IMG/VR virus record: IMGVR_UViG_3300012039_000007
Coordinates: 1-42,091 of that record
DNA length: 42,091 bases
Origin: a virus
Direction: 5' to 3' (one strand)
The notes under the pieces were generated by a model that saw only the letters and a list, made by a program, of their open reading frames with translations, was not told where the DNA came from and did no database searches. A program made the translations under genes and the position numbers. Positions 16,396-23,295 of the stretch are shown one piece after another. How positions within the stretch are numbered: position 1 is the first letter of the stretch; every line of letters starts with the position of its first letter.

Positions 16396-16697
16396 AAGAG
16401 CCGCTGTGGGAGCATTGGCAGCACTATCTGGATTCACTTTCTACCAAAGGTGGCAACATCATCTGTACGTTTCTCGTTGTTGTATCACTAATTGTAGCCA
16501 TGTATTTAACTGGCGACAGGGACTTGTACAGGGATCTAATTATAGGTTTCACGAGTGCCCTGCTAGTGATGCTCAAGGGTGACTCTTCAAGGCAACAGAT
16601 GATTGACCGAAAAGAGTCAGTCATGCCGCCGCCGACAGTTTCCACAGGTAAAGTTGAGAATATGAACGTTACAGAGGCACCAAAAGGAGACGCATAA
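16392..16697 (+). CDS. Candidate holin (two transmembrane segments)
   Basis: A 101-residue protein coupled by ATGA to the endolysin. Two hydrophobic segments (IICTFLVVVSLIVAMYL about 23-39; LYRDLIIGFTSALLVML about 45-61) are joined by a short charged turn. A polar C-terminal tail of about 40 residues follows. Size, topology and position next to the endolysin fit a class II holin. The membrane proteins at 16697 and 17310 are alternatives. Confidence 0.65.
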   Translation: MKEPLWEHWQHYLDSLSTKGGNIICTFLVVVSLIVAMYLTGDRDLYRDLIIGFTSALLVMLKGDSSRQQMIDRKESVMPPPTVSTGKVENMNVTEAPKGDA

Positions 16698-16885
16698 TGC
16701 TCAGCGTTGCACTTACACTAATCGTCATCGGCGTGCTACTGTGGCTTGTCACAACGTACGTACCAATGAACGGGACAATTAGCCGTATACTCATTGGCTT
16801 TGTTGTAGTGTGCGTAGTGATCTGGTTGCTTCAAGTTTTTGGATTGTTCCATCTGGCAAACGTGCCAGTACCTCAAGTTAGATAA
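16697..16885 (+). CDS. Small two-TM membrane protein, Thivi_2564-like
   Basis: A 62-residue protein starting at the last base of the previous stop (TAATG). Two transmembrane segments (VALTLIVIGVLLWLVTTYV; ILIGFVVVCVVIWLLQVFGL) flank a PMNGTISR turn. This pattern is widespread in bacteria and phages and is annotated as a Thivi_2564-type membrane protein of unknown role. In this context it may be a second holin or antiholin. Confidence 0.7.
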   Translation: MLSVALTLIVIGVLLWLVTTYVPMNGTISRILIGFVVVCVVIWLLQVFGLFHLANVPVPQVR

Positions 16886-16895
16886 GGGAGATCGA

Positions 16896-17309
16896 ATGGC
16901 TAACAAATTTGTTTCGTTTTTGAAAACGGCAGGTAAGTATCTAGCTCAAGGCACCACAGTAGCTGCCACAGTTATACCGATGCTTAGACCGTTTCTTGGC
17001 TTTCTTCCAGATAAGTGGGAAGCAACAGCAGACAAGGTTTCGTCTATCGTACAGAACGACGCCATCTTGCTTTTTACTGCGGTAATGGATGCAGAGCAAG
17101 CGGGGAACATCCTTGGCTCTACGATCTCAGGATCACAGAAAGCCAAGCTAGCTTCAATTAAGATTGGTCAAGTACTGAGTAGCGCTCTAGCTATTTCAGG
17201 AAAGAAACCAGCAGACCCAATTGCGGCACAGCGCGCACTTGAAACTGTTGCAGGCGGCTTGGCTGACTACCTCAATGCCTATGATGACGATGGCATTCCT
17301 GGTAACTAA
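16896..17309 (+). CDS. Conserved hypothetical protein of the lysis region
   Basis: 137 residues from the ATG at 16896 (ribosome-binding site AAGGGAG). An upstream in-frame start would overlap the previous gene needlessly. The protein is helical with a moderately hydrophobic first third (TTVAATVIPMLRPFLGFLP), a segment of helices, and an acidic end (NAYDDDGIPGN). It is not recognised as an enzyme. It sits between two small membrane proteins, so an accessory lysis or membrane-associated role is possible. Confidence 0.6.
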   Translation: MANKFVSFLKTAGKYLAQGTTVAATVIPMLRPFLGFLPDKWEATADKVSSIVQNDAILLFTAVMDAEQAGNILGSTISGSQKAKLASIKIGQVLSSALAISGKKPADPIAAQRALETVAGGLADYLNAYDDDGIPGN

Positions 17310-17510
17310 ATGTCCTTCCTAGAGGGCATGGGCACCCAAGGCGGAAAAAGCTTACTACTCGCTTCGCTTTGGGTGTTTCTCATGATGATGATTTTTGCTA
17401 GCCGCGTCGGAGGAATAGCGATCACGCCTGAAGGAGTAGCATCGTTAGCGAAAACGTCTGACATGTTGCTTGGTGCCCTGATAGCCGTAGTTATTGGGGT
17501 GAGCAAGTAA
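17310..17510 (+). CDS. Small two-TM membrane protein, last late gene
   Basis: A 66-residue protein whose ATG directly follows the previous stop. It has two hydrophobic segments (LLLASLWVFLMMMIFAS; MLLGALIAVVIGV) around an ITPEGVASLAKT loop. It resembles small phage holin-like or envelope proteins. It is the last rightward gene before the convergent terminator. Confidence 0.6.
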   Translation: MSFLEGMGTQGGKSLLLASLWVFLMMMIFASRVGGIAITPEGVASLAKTSDMLLGALIAVVIGVSK

Positions 17511-17555
17511 TACCGTGCTATACTTCTCGTAACTTATAAGCGCCTCTTACAGCAT

Positions 17556-17596
17556 AACGGCCCTGAGATGCCCACGCGCACACTCTCAGGGCCGTT
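17556..17596. terminator. Bidirectional terminator between converging operons
   Basis: A perfect 12-bp stem (AACGGCCCTGAG with CTCAGGGCCGTT) and a 17-nt loop. It lies 45 bp after the last rightward stop and 5 bp before the last leftward stop. The rightward exit reads CTTAATTACTT, only moderately T-rich. Its place where both transcription blocks meet supports the call. Confidence 0.8.
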
Positions 17597-17601
17597 CTTA
17601 A

Positions 17602-17805
17602 TTACTTACGCTTACGCTTGAACGTATAATCTTCCATTGGAAGAAGTGCATATTCCCTCAAGTTGACTTGCAAACATCCCTCCTTTGTAATCGTAAATAT
17701 TGTTTCGTTTTCCCTGCTTGCAATATAACAACCAATCATGGATAGCACGGGTGAATGTCTTTTCATTTTTGTATGTACTTTGACAGTGCTACGTTTCTTT
17801 TTCAT
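17602..17805 (-). CDS. Small basic protein
   Basis: 67 residues, coupled by ATGA to the gene at 17802. Both ends are strongly basic (MKKKRSTVKVHTKMKRH; TFKRKRK), with a short beta-like middle (TIFTITKEGCLQVNL). It is the last gene of the leftward block. Composition suggests nucleic-acid binding, but no family is recognised. Confidence 0.6.
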   Translation of the reverse strand: MKKKRSTVKVHTKMKRHSPVLSMIGCYIASRENETIFTITKEGCLQVNLREYALLPMEDYTFKRKRK

Positions 17806-18605
17806 CCTTCTTCCCCTGGCTCTCTTCCAATCTCAGAAGCTCCCATATCATCTTGCTCGACTGCTAGGCGGTTACCTTGCTGAAGCTCTCGCACCATACC
17901 GTATGCTTCTTTGGCGATTGCGTACGTTTCGGGAGAAACCCATGCAGCTGGCTTTATGACTGGCTGATACCACTTGCCAACATCGTTCTTTCTAGCAATG
18001 GCTGTGAACTCATACACTCCCGCGAATATATCAGTTCCACGCAAGCGCATCAGTGCCAGCCAGTCTTTCGATACTTTCAAGCCAGTTGACTTCAACGAAA
18101 CGCCAAGCAATGAGTCAAGCTTTGGTAGGCCCTTTTCTGGTAGCGCAAGAGCAGCATAATTGTGAAACAGCGTGCAGGGTGGTGACTTCTTCTCGCCTTG
18201 CTCAGTGTTCTCTCTGAATTGAGCATACTGACACACAGCACACTCACCGCCTGGCACACCCACACCATGCTTACCGTCCATTGCTTGACACAGAATTCCA
18301 CTGCCAGCACCCATCGGCGGGAACATCATGCGCGTCTTGTAGAACAGCAATGGTACGATCTCGACGCTCTCTCCATACACCTGGTTTGTTACAGTGTTGA
18401 AGTACAGACCCTCTTCCAATCCGTTGATGTACTTTGGGTCTGACTTGTCGCGCTGCGGAGACAAAGCCTGGCACAAGCCAAGGCGTGGCAGCGTAACGTC
18501 GCCATGCTCTACGTTCTCCAAACCCTGCCCCGGCCCGGCATGCTTCAGGTAGTCCGGTACCTGCTGTATTGCAGTGGTATCTTCTTTCTTGGCTAGCTTA
18601 TGCAT
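17802..18605 (-). CDS. Putative single-stranded-DNA-binding/annealing-type phage protein
   Basis: 267 residues from the ATG at 18605, seven bases behind AAGGAGAG and overlapping the previous TAA. An ATG 27 bp upstream lies deep in the preceding gene. The pattern (PRLGLCQALSPQRDKSDPKYI, then GLYFNTVTNQVYG, EIVPLLFYKTR, SLKSTGLKVSKDW) recurs in phage replication clusters. In my reading it corresponds to an OB-fold ssDNA-binding protein. Four Cys (CQAM, CAVCQY, CTLF) lie in the centre. It follows a Gp157-like partner, a common pairing. The role is inferred from context. Confidence 0.6.
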   Translation of the reverse strand: MHKLAKKEDTTAIQQVPDYLKHAGPGQGLENVEHGDVTLPRLGLCQALSPQRDKSDPKYINGLEEGLYFNTVTNQVYGESVEIVPLLFYKTRMMFPPMGAGSGILCQAMDGKHGVGVPGGECAVCQYAQFRENTEQGEKKSPPCTLFHNYAALALPEKGLPKLDSLLGVSLKSTGLKVSKDWLALMRLRGTDIFAGVYEFTAIARKNDVGKWYQPVIKPAAWVSPETYAIAKEAYGMVRELQQGNRLAVEQDDMGASEIGREPGEEG

Positions 18606-19092
18606 TGTCGTTCTCTCCTTTTGAGCTGGCATTACGAATTCGCGCAGAAGTCTTGATGTACACCTTTGTTCCCGGCAGTGGCGCTTTGCCGTTTACTAGA
18701 CGCTCTTTGTTGAGCGCGCCAAGCGTTTTGAAATGAACCATTAGCATGTTGGTTAGGCGGTTCTTCTTGATCCACGCCATAAGCTTCTCTTTATCTTCAA
18801 CGCTGCTGTATGGCTCAGAGTTGATATACACAGTTGCGCCACTATCTAGGGTTACTTTCTGAATCTCGGCATCTTCGAGGTTTTCAATAAGCAGTTGCGA
18901 GAGGGCTTCTAGCGTGATGTTAAGTATTTTGATTCGATCTTCTAGAGCTTCTTTCGAAGCCTTTATCAATGCGAACGCACGCGCTAGCTCTGAGGTGGTT
19001 AGCCCTAAATACTGTGCTTTCTCTTCATCAACTTTATTCTGCCACTCCTTCTCGCCTTCAAACTTTGGTAGCCCCGTCCACTTGTTTTTCAT
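18598..19092 (-). CDS. Gp157-like/recombination-accessory phage protein
   Basis: 164 residues from the second ATG (19092). The first, at 19098, is too close to the AGAGGAG ribosome-binding site. An N-terminal helical, coiled-coil part (LARAFALIKASKEALEDRIKI near 35-60) is followed by a small beta domain and a C-terminal PLPGTKVYIKT motif. This arrangement is typical of the protein next to the ssDNA-binding-like gene in many phages. It overlaps that gene by 8 bp. No catalytic motif is seen. Confidence 0.55.
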   Translation of the reverse strand: MKNKWTGLPKFEGEKEWQNKVDEEKAQYLGLTTSELARAFALIKASKEALEDRIKILNITLEALSQLLIENLEDAEIQKVTLDSGATVYINSEPYSSVEDKEKLMAWIKKNRLTNMLMVHFKTLGALNKERLVNGKAPLPGTKVYIKTSARIRNASSKGENDNA

Positions 19093-19276
19093 CTGCATTG
19101 CTCCTCTTTTGAATTTCGGCAGCGTCGCAACATTTCTTGCACGTCAAGAAATGGGTGACTCTGGCCGAGAGAAATTTGCCTTGCGAATCTGAAGCCCAAT
19201 CAAGTTGTACGGCGTGGCCTTCGCGCTCGCGCATGAACGCTTCAGCGGCTTGCAGGGACTTGAATTCGTAGGTCAT
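19058..19276 (-). CDS. Small CxxC-containing hypothetical protein
   Basis: 72 residues, coupled by ATGA to the gene at 19273 and overlapping the next gene by 35 bp. A compact N-terminal alpha/beta part (YEFKSLQAAEAFMRERE) is followed by LTCKKCCDAAEIQ, one CxxC pair. Possibly metal-binding. The function is unknown. Confidence 0.5.
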   Translation of the reverse strand: MTYEFKSLQAAEAFMREREGHAVQLDWASDSQGKFLSARVTHFLTCKKCCDAAEIQKRSNADEKQVDGATKV

Positions 19277-19563
19277 TTTTTGCCTAGTCTATAAACGAAT
19301 TGCTTAGCGTCATTGTATGCACCACGCTCAATCCATCCCACAGCTACACCTGCAAGGAACGCAGCTTCTTCTTTCGCGCCACTAAAGTACTTGCGAAACT
19401 CCGTAGTTATCTCAAACCATAGCGTGATCGGCAGGCCGAACTTATCTTTTACTTTCTTGGCGTTTTCTATGCAGCGCATGTCTTTATCTACGAGCGACTC
19501 GTTACCAGGACGCGTAAGCGGCAAGCGTGCTATGAACTCTTGTGTGTATTTAGTGAGAGTCAT
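19273..19563 (-). CDS. Hypothetical helical protein
   Basis: 96 residues, mostly helical, with no recognised motif. It contains TRPGNESLVDKDMRCIENAKK and a small hydrophobic helix (AAFLAGVAVGWIERG). It lies in the coupled leftward operon between zinc-finger micro-proteins and the ssDNA-binding-like gene, which suggests a role in early metabolism or host takeover. Confidence 0.5.
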   Translation of the reverse strand: MTLTKYTQEFIARLPLTRPGNESLVDKDMRCIENAKKVKDKFGLPITLWFEITTEFRKYFSGAKEEAAFLAGVAVGWIERGAYNDAKQFVYRLGKK

Positions 19564-19690
19564 TGCGCCACTCGCTTGGCCTAAGCCAACTTGAATAGAT
19601 GAACCTGTTACAGTCGCAACAGTAGAAGCGTGAACGGTGCTTGCAGCGGCGGCAGTGGAAACCGAGGTAGCACATGAGAGTCGTGATCAT
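19550..19690 (-). CDS. Zinc-ribbon-like micro-protein
   Basis: 46 residues from the ATG at 19690, which shares its A with the previous stop (TAATG). The motif HCRRCKH followed by FYCCDCNRF gives two Cys pairs spaced like a zinc ribbon. The end overlaps the next gene's start by 14 bp. Coupled start and Cys spacing support a real gene. Confidence 0.5.
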   Translation of the reverse strand: MITTLMCYLGFHCRRCKHRSRFYCCDCNRFIYSSWLRPSEWRNDSH

Positions 19691-19812
19691 TATTTCTTCT
19701 CACTTTCGCGCTTCGCCCATGCCCCTATGCGGCATGGCGTTGAGCAGTATTTCTGCCATTCGACGCGTTGCTTGAACAGCTTGCCGCAGTATTCGCACTT
19801 CACTTTACTCAT
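19690..19812 (-). CDS. Zinc-finger micro-protein
   Basis: 40 residues with a CGGAG ribosome-binding site. A CEYCGKLF...YCSTPC pattern (CxxC then CxxxC, 15 residues apart) is a classic small zinc finger, followed by a basic helix. A similar motif occurs in many phage early proteins. Partner unknown. Confidence 0.65.
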   Translation of the reverse strand: MSKVKCEYCGKLFKQRVEWQKYCSTPCRIGAWAKRESEKK

Positions 19813-19838
19813 TCCGTATAGCTCCGTTAATAGAAGCG

Positions 19839-19852
19839 TAACGCAAGCGTTA
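19839..19852. promoter_or_regulatory. Short inverted repeat TAACGC-AA-GCGTTA
   Basis: A 6-bp inverted repeat with a 2-bp centre in the 54-bp gap upstream of the micro-gene at 19812. The flank reads GCGTAACGC, related to the CGTAAC half-sites in the 32.2 kb control region. It may be an operator. No good promoter was found with it. Confidence 0.3.
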
Positions 19853-19866
19853 TAGAATTGCAAGAA

Positions 19867-20082
19867 CTATTTTAATTCCCTAAAGTCGCCCCTACAACCA
19901 CAGCAACATCCTCTGATCAAACCTCTGTTAAGCATTGAGCGCAGCTTGGCTGTAACCACCTTGCCTGGAAACTGCGCGAGCTTAGCTTGTATGTTCCACA
20001 GAGAAGAGCCAAGGTTCTCATATAGAAGAGTTTCCTTCATCGCCTCCAGTACCTCGCTATCAGATATGTCAGAAGCTTTCAT
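19867..20082 (-). CDS. Small winged-helix-like protein
   Basis: 71 residues overlapping the helicase stop by 14 bp. Helices (DISDSEVLEAMKETL; WNIQAKLAQFPGKVVTAKLRSML) lead into NRGLIRG and a Cys-rich end (CCCGCRGDF). The WNIQAKL...VTAKLRSMLNRGLI run has the spacing of a winged helix, so it may be a DNA-binding regulator. Confidence 0.6.
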   Translation of the reverse strand: MKASDISDSEVLEAMKETLLYENLGSSLWNIQAKLAQFPGKVVTAKLRSMLNRGLIRGCCCGCRGDFRELK

Positions 20083-21661
20083 CTAATTCCTTACGCCACC
20101 TGCCCGTTGTCCAGTTCGCCAGCTCCTGCTTCTCGCGCAGCGCCTTGAACACAGCGTGGTCAACTGTGCGCTGACCTTTTGGGCCAGTTGCGAGAACATC
20201 AATATAAGACACCGGGTGAACCTGCCCCGGCCTATGGCATCTATCTTCGCTTTGTAAGCGCATGCCGTAGGACCAGTCGTTGCTTAGATAGATGACTTCT
20301 GTGGCATTAACGAGATTAAGACCAAGACCACCAGCTTGTACTTGGGCAATAAGTACGTCTTTCTCTACGGTTGTTATTTTTCCATCATCTATATTTAATG
20401 ACAATCCAGGCCTTGTGAATGATTCAATTGCCAACTGTCTATCTGAATCTTTTTGTCCACCATAAATTTGATAGATCAACATATCTCTTTTCTTTTCTAG
20501 GAGCGCAACCAGTCTCTCCCTCTCCCTCCTCCACCTACACCACACAATCACATAGCGCGCTGTGCACTCTTCCGTAAGATACTGTACGCACCAGTCGAGC
20601 TTTTCGGAGCTGAGATCATCGGTTTCAGTTGTAATGAATTTATCGTTTATAGGATCGTATTCTTTGTCTATTTCTATTGGGAATCCACTCTGCGCATTGT
20701 ACGCTGTGTGTTTTGGTGTAGTGCTTCCCAAGTGTCCGCTCGTCAACTGCGCCAACCGCATAATCCTTACCGCAGCATTCGGCTCAACCCTAACATCATC
20801 AACTGACAACGTAAGCATCGCCTCCTTCTTTAGCTCTGTATACCGCTTCCAACTCTCTTCGGTTAGGGCAACTTCCCTAACCGTAAATAGCTTTGGAGGC
20901 AAGTCCAAGCAGTCGCTCTTAAGCCTTCGCAGCACGTATGGCGCGCAACGCTTCGTTAGATCGTCAAGGTTCTTATAACCTGTGATCTGATCGAATGCAG
21001 GGGCGCTGCCGAATCGTTTGCGGTGAATCTCGCAATACTTCGAGCGAAACACATAGAAGTTATCGCCTAGTATTTTAGGCGACAACACTCCCATCTGCGA
21101 GAATAGATCAAGTGGCGAATGAGTGATTGGCGTACCATTCAAGATAACGCAACGACTGCACGCGCCCCGCAGTCTCATAATTGCCTTAGTTTGCTTGGCA
21201 GTGCGTGACTTTATGTATGATGCTTCGTCGAGGACGAGCATGGTTGAATTGTTGCGAATGGTATCCAGTAGCACTTGCAAGTGCTTCGCGCTTCTCAGTA
21301 TCTCGTAATTCGTCACGACCCAGTGCAAGCCTCTGCCTTCGTGCCAGTCGTCGCTGCGCCACTTGGTCTTAAACTTGCCAAGCGCAAACTCCATAACTCG
21401 CGACTGTATCCATGAATGCTTCTTAATCTCGCCAATCTCTTCGTTACACCACACTGTGCGTACGCTTGCCGGGCACACCACTACAGCTGTGTTTATCTTT
21501 TCGGCGTAGGCGAGAGTGCATGCGGCATCTATTACCTGCTTAGACTTTCCAGCGCCAGGCTCGTCGAATAGTGCGAAGCTGCTATGCTCTAGAAGCTTCT
21601 TTACTCCATCTATCTGATGCGAGAAGGGACGAAATAGCCAACGCTTAGTATCTAGCTGCAT
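20069..21661 (-). CDS. SNF2/SWI2-family helicase
   Basis: A 530-residue superfamily 2 ATPase. The N-terminal lobe shows a Q-like motif (RPFSHQIDGVKKLL), Walker A (DEPGAGKSK, 33-41), motif Ia (VVCPASVRTVW), DEAS (145-148) and the ILNGTPI motif III. The C-terminal lobe shows the AGGLGLNL motif V and the SEDRCHRPGQ motif VI typical of SNF2 proteins. Phage members are thought to remodel DNA-bound proteins or help replication and recombination. It overlaps the VRR-NUC gene by 10 bp, a frequent phage pairing. Confidence 0.92.
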   Translation of the reverse strand: MQLDTKRWLFRPFSHQIDGVKKLLEHSSFALFDEPGAGKSKQVIDAACTLAYAEKINTAVVVCPASVRTVWCNEEIGEIKKHSWIQSRVMEFALGKFKTKWRSDDWHEGRGLHWVVTNYEILRSAKHLQVLLDTIRNNSTMLVLDEASYIKSRTAKQTKAIMRLRGACSRCVILNGTPITHSPLDLFSQMGVLSPKILGDNFYVFRSKYCEIHRKRFGSAPAFDQITGYKNLDDLTKRCAPYVLRRLKSDCLDLPPKLFTVREVALTEESWKRYTELKKEAMLTLSVDDVRVEPNAAVRIMRLAQLTSGHLGSTTPKHTAYNAQSGFPIEIDKEYDPINDKFITTETDDLSSEKLDWCVQYLTEECTARYVIVWCRWRRERERLVALLEKKRDMLIYQIYGGQKDSDRQLAIESFTRPGLSLNIDDGKITTVEKDVLIAQVQAGGLGLNLVNATEVIYLSNDWSYGMRLQSEDRCHRPGQVHPVSYIDVLATGPKGQRTVDHAVFKALREKQELANWTTGRWRKELDESF

Positions 21662-22005
21662 TTCGCCACCAAATTATCAACAAGATCATTAAACGTATCG
21701 AATATTTTCACCGTCGCTCCATGTGCCCACGTTACATAGAACTTTCCCTGCCTAGCTTCAACCAGAAAGCCAAACTTAATCTTCTTCAACATGTGCCATT
21801 GCAAAGGCGTTGCGCGGTTACTGCCTACTTTTAGTTCGAACCAAATAGAAAGGCCGTTATTGATTACACAAAGATCAGGTATTCCAGCTGTGTATCTATC
21901 TGCAAACTTCCACACCACAGCCTGCGGCATTTTCGCTTGCAGTGCGCGGCGAAGTTTTTGCGTGAATTGCGATTCTGTCACGTTTCTTTCCTTTCCATTG
22001 TCCAC
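21652..22005 (-). CDS. VRR-NUC domain nuclease
   Basis: A 117-residue, single-domain PD-(D/E)XK nuclease. An N-terminal helix (ESQFTQKLRRAL) precedes GIPDLCVI (D44), FELKVG (E57, K59) and ATPLQW (Q69), the catalytic signature of the VRR-NUC family. Stand-alone viral members are structure-specific, often Holliday-junction-type, nucleases. It is likely to act with the adjacent SNF2 helicase on replication or packaging intermediates. Confidence 0.9.
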   Translation of the reverse strand: MDNGKERNVTESQFTQKLRRALQAKMPQAVVWKFADRYTAGIPDLCVINNGLSIWFELKVGSNRATPLQWHMLKKIKFGFLVEARQGKFYVTWAHGATVKIFDTFNDLVDNLVAKCS

Positions 22006-22517
22006 TTGCCAGGCGTGCCCGGCTTTGTAGCTTGTGGCAACTGCCAGTTACTGTAAATCTCGGCTATCGAGCCGTTCAACTGTGCTATCACCTGCCAATC
22101 ACCTTCGCGCTCAAAGCTGTAGATGCGCCCCGACTCGCTGCGGACTTCGAATTCCCACCAACTGTCTAAGGCCACAGGTTGCAGCGCTACTCCTGTTTGC
22201 GGACTAAAGCCAACCTTGAACGTAGCAAGTACGGAGTTTTCATCAGTAAGTGTTTGATGCCCGTCGCTGCATTGCCACTGAGTTACGCCTTGGTTAGATT
22301 CTTGTGATCCTATTTGCAGTTTGGGCTGGAAGTTATACGAGAGTGTGAAGTCGCACTGGATGCGGTTTTCGCGCAGATAGACGCCAGTCACACTTGTAAA
22401 CGTGCCACCTGTGTAATGGTAAACAGTGTCAGCGTTGTCTTTCTCTGCTAGAAGTGTGTTGAGAGTAGGTGGCGAGCAGCCAAACAAAACTAATGAGAGT
22501 ACAGTTATAAGTTTCAC
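21978..22517 (-). CDS. Putative lipoprotein
   Basis: 179 residues from the GTG at 22517. Starting there gives a minimal lipoprotein signal (KLITVLSLVLFGC), and GAGGAGG lies upstream. An upstream in-frame GTG (22544) would add nine residues before the signal. The lipobox is L-F-G-C with Cys near 14. The mature part is beta-rich with Cys (IQCDF, WQCSDG) and Trp. An early-expressed phage lipoprotein suggests superinfection exclusion or receptor masking, as known for lipoproteins of other phages. That is inference. It overlaps the nuclease gene by 28 bp. Confidence 0.7.
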   Translation of the reverse strand: MKLITVLSLVLFGCSPPTLNTLLAEKDNADTVYHYTGGTFTSVTGVYLRENRIQCDFTLSYNFQPKLQIGSQESNQGVTQWQCSDGHQTLTDENSVLATFKVGFSPQTGVALQPVALDSWWEFEVRSESGRIYSFEREGDWQVIAQLNGSIAEIYSNWQLPQATKPGTPGKWTMERKET

Positions 22518-22522
22518 GGCTG

Positions 22523-22624
22523 CTATCGCCTCCTCTCTAGCCACGTAGCTAAATACATCCCCAAAAAGAAGCCCGAAGCAAATACCGCTGATACCAGCAC
22601 TAACAACTCGAAATCGGTATACAT
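22523..22624 (-). CDS. Micro membrane protein (33 aa)
   Basis: An open frame with one transmembrane helix (LLVLVSAVFASGFFLGMYLA) and a WLERRR tail. It ends 5 bp before the preferred lipoprotein start. The ribosome-binding site is weak. Membrane design and tight spacing support it, but the small size limits certainty. Confidence 0.45.
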   Translation of the reverse strand: MYTDFELLVLVSAVFASGFFLGMYLATWLERRR

Positions 22625-22634
22625 GTTGTAGCTT

Positions 22635-22832
22635 TCAACTAGCTTCCAAGTCATTTCGCTTCCCCATCCTCCGGCGGTTGCGGTCACGCCTCCAACTCTT
22701 TTTCATACCGGCGTAAGGCCTGTTCCCGCCAACTGCGCCGCCAATGACTCTCGTAAAAAGCAAGACAAGCAACGCGATAGCGCCGACGTTCAGTAACAAT
22801 AAAACGATTAGTAATCCACGATACAGGCTCAC
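22635..22832 (-). CDS. Small membrane protein with basic tail
   Basis: 65 residues from a GTG at 22832, directly behind the duplicated GGGGAAGG/GTGGGGG ribosome-binding cassette. One long hydrophobic helix (LLIVLLLLNVGAIALLVLLF) is followed by Gly and a strongly basic tail (KKSWRRDRNRRRMGKR). A different frame on the same strand (22684-22857, 57 residues, Arg-rich, ending YEKELEA) is also open, so frame choice here is not certain. Confidence 0.5.
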   Translation of the reverse strand: MSLYRGLLIVLLLLNVGAIALLVLLFTRVIGGAVGGNRPYAGMKKSWRRDRNRRRMGKRNDLEAS

Positions 22833-22857
22833 GCCCCCACCTTCCCCTGCGGCCCAC
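22684..22857 (-). CDS. Alternative overlapping reading frame (Arg-rich)
   Basis: 57 residues from a GTG at 22857. The C-terminal half (ACLAFYESHWRRSWREQALR) looks protein-like. It overlaps the membrane-protein frame almost completely. Either one frame is a shadow, or the two are nested genes. It lacks a ribosome-binding site as good as that of the competing frame. Confidence 0.25.
   Translation of the reverse strand: MGRRGRWGREPVSWITNRFIVTERRRYRVACLAFYESHWRRSWREQALRRYEKELEA
22829..22853 (-). repeat. Duplicated 25-bp translation-start cassette, copy 1
   Basis: Identical to 23158-23182. Read leftward it holds GGGGAAGG, GTGGGGG and a GTGA overlap of start and stop. It gives two different genes the same initiation signal. 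Confidence 0.85.
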
Positions 22858-22870
22858 TCCGAATGGCGCA

Positions 22871-22918
22871 AGAGGGAGAACTAAGTCGAGCCGGTTTGCC
22901 CAAACCGATTCTCCCTCT
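22871..22918 (-). other. Compound stem-loop in the leftward transcript
   Basis: An outer perfect 10-bp stem (AGAGGGAGAA with TTCTCCCTCT) encloses an inner 7-bp stem (CGGTTTG with CAAACCG). An 11-nt bulge lies on one side and 1 nt on the other. No T-run follows in either direction. It lies in the 158-bp gap between the genes at 22991 and 22832, the least gene-like stretch of the leftward block. It could be a leader structure, an RNA-processing site or part of a small RNA. Open frames of 43 aa (22829-22960) and 21 aa (22929-22994) cross the gap but are weak. Confidence 0.6.
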
Positions 22919-22952
22919 CCTAAGTGGGCTAGTCAGCGCCACAGGCCCTCCA

Positions 22953-22970
22953 CTTGCCATTACTGGCAAG
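22953..22970 (-). other. Second hairpin of the same gap
   Basis: A perfect 7-bp stem (CTTGCCA with TGGCAAG) and 4-nt loop, 34 bp from the compound stem-loop. Two clean hairpins in one short gap suggest a structured RNA. Confidence 0.5.
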
Positions 22971-22990
22971 ATCGTTGTACCAAAACTGAT

Positions 22991-23161
22991 TCACCGAACA
23001 CATACCCATCCCACACTGTAAATTATTACAAACAGAAAACATCCCACGAACACATTCGCCAAATACTGGTCTGGCACGGTGGTCACGATTAGGGCAAAAA
23101 TGCCGCATGCAAAGCCACATATTGCCAAGCCAACGGCTAATCTAATCGCAAATAACTTCAC
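22991..23161 (-). CDS. Two-TM micro membrane protein
   Basis: 56 residues from a GTG at 23161, in the second copy of the duplicated start cassette and overlapping the previous TGA (GTGA). Two hydrophobic helices (AVGLAICGFACGIFALIV; ANVFVGCFLFVIIYSVGWV) are visible. Another frame here (22929-23120) is Cys-rich but lacks coupling. Confidence 0.6.
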   Translation of the reverse strand: MKLFAIRLAVGLAICGFACGIFALIVTTVPDQYLANVFVGCFLFVIIYSVGWVCVR

Positions 23162-23182
23162 GCCCCCACCTTCCCCTGCGGC
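23158..23182 (-). repeat. Duplicated 25-bp translation-start cassette, copy 2
   Basis: Identical to 22829-22853. It lies across the end of the 45-aa membrane protein and the GTG start of the 56-aa one. Confidence 0.85.
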
Positions 23183-23295
23183 ACCGCCCGCTTCAACTCA
23201 AGCTCCCGATCCAGTAATTTACGAATGCCGACTAATTCTGCGTAGATTAAAACTAACATCGCAAATATCATAAACAGTCCGTAGCCAAGCAACAT
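23158..23295 (-). CDS. Single-TM micro membrane protein
   Basis: 45 residues. The ATG at 23295 overlaps the previous TGA (TGATG). A transmembrane helix (LLGYGLFMIFAMLVLIYAEL) is followed by a charged helix (KLLDRELELKR). The last codons (PQGKVGA) are encoded by the duplicated cassette that starts the next gene. Confidence 0.6.
   Translation of the reverse strand: MLLGYGLFMIFAMLVLIYAELVGIRKLLDRELELKRAVPQGKVGA

Noticed and set aside
22871-22918. tRNA-like element: acceptor-like stem with an internal arm
   Set aside because: Only 48 nt long, one internal arm, no anticodon-arm plus T-arm arrangement. Kept as a generic hairpin.
22929-23120. Leftward Cys-rich frame overlapping the two-TM micro-gene
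   Set aside because: The alternative frame has a GTGA-coupled start, a strong ribosome-binding cassette and two clean membrane helices. Only a 21-codon remnant (22929-22994) could be separate.
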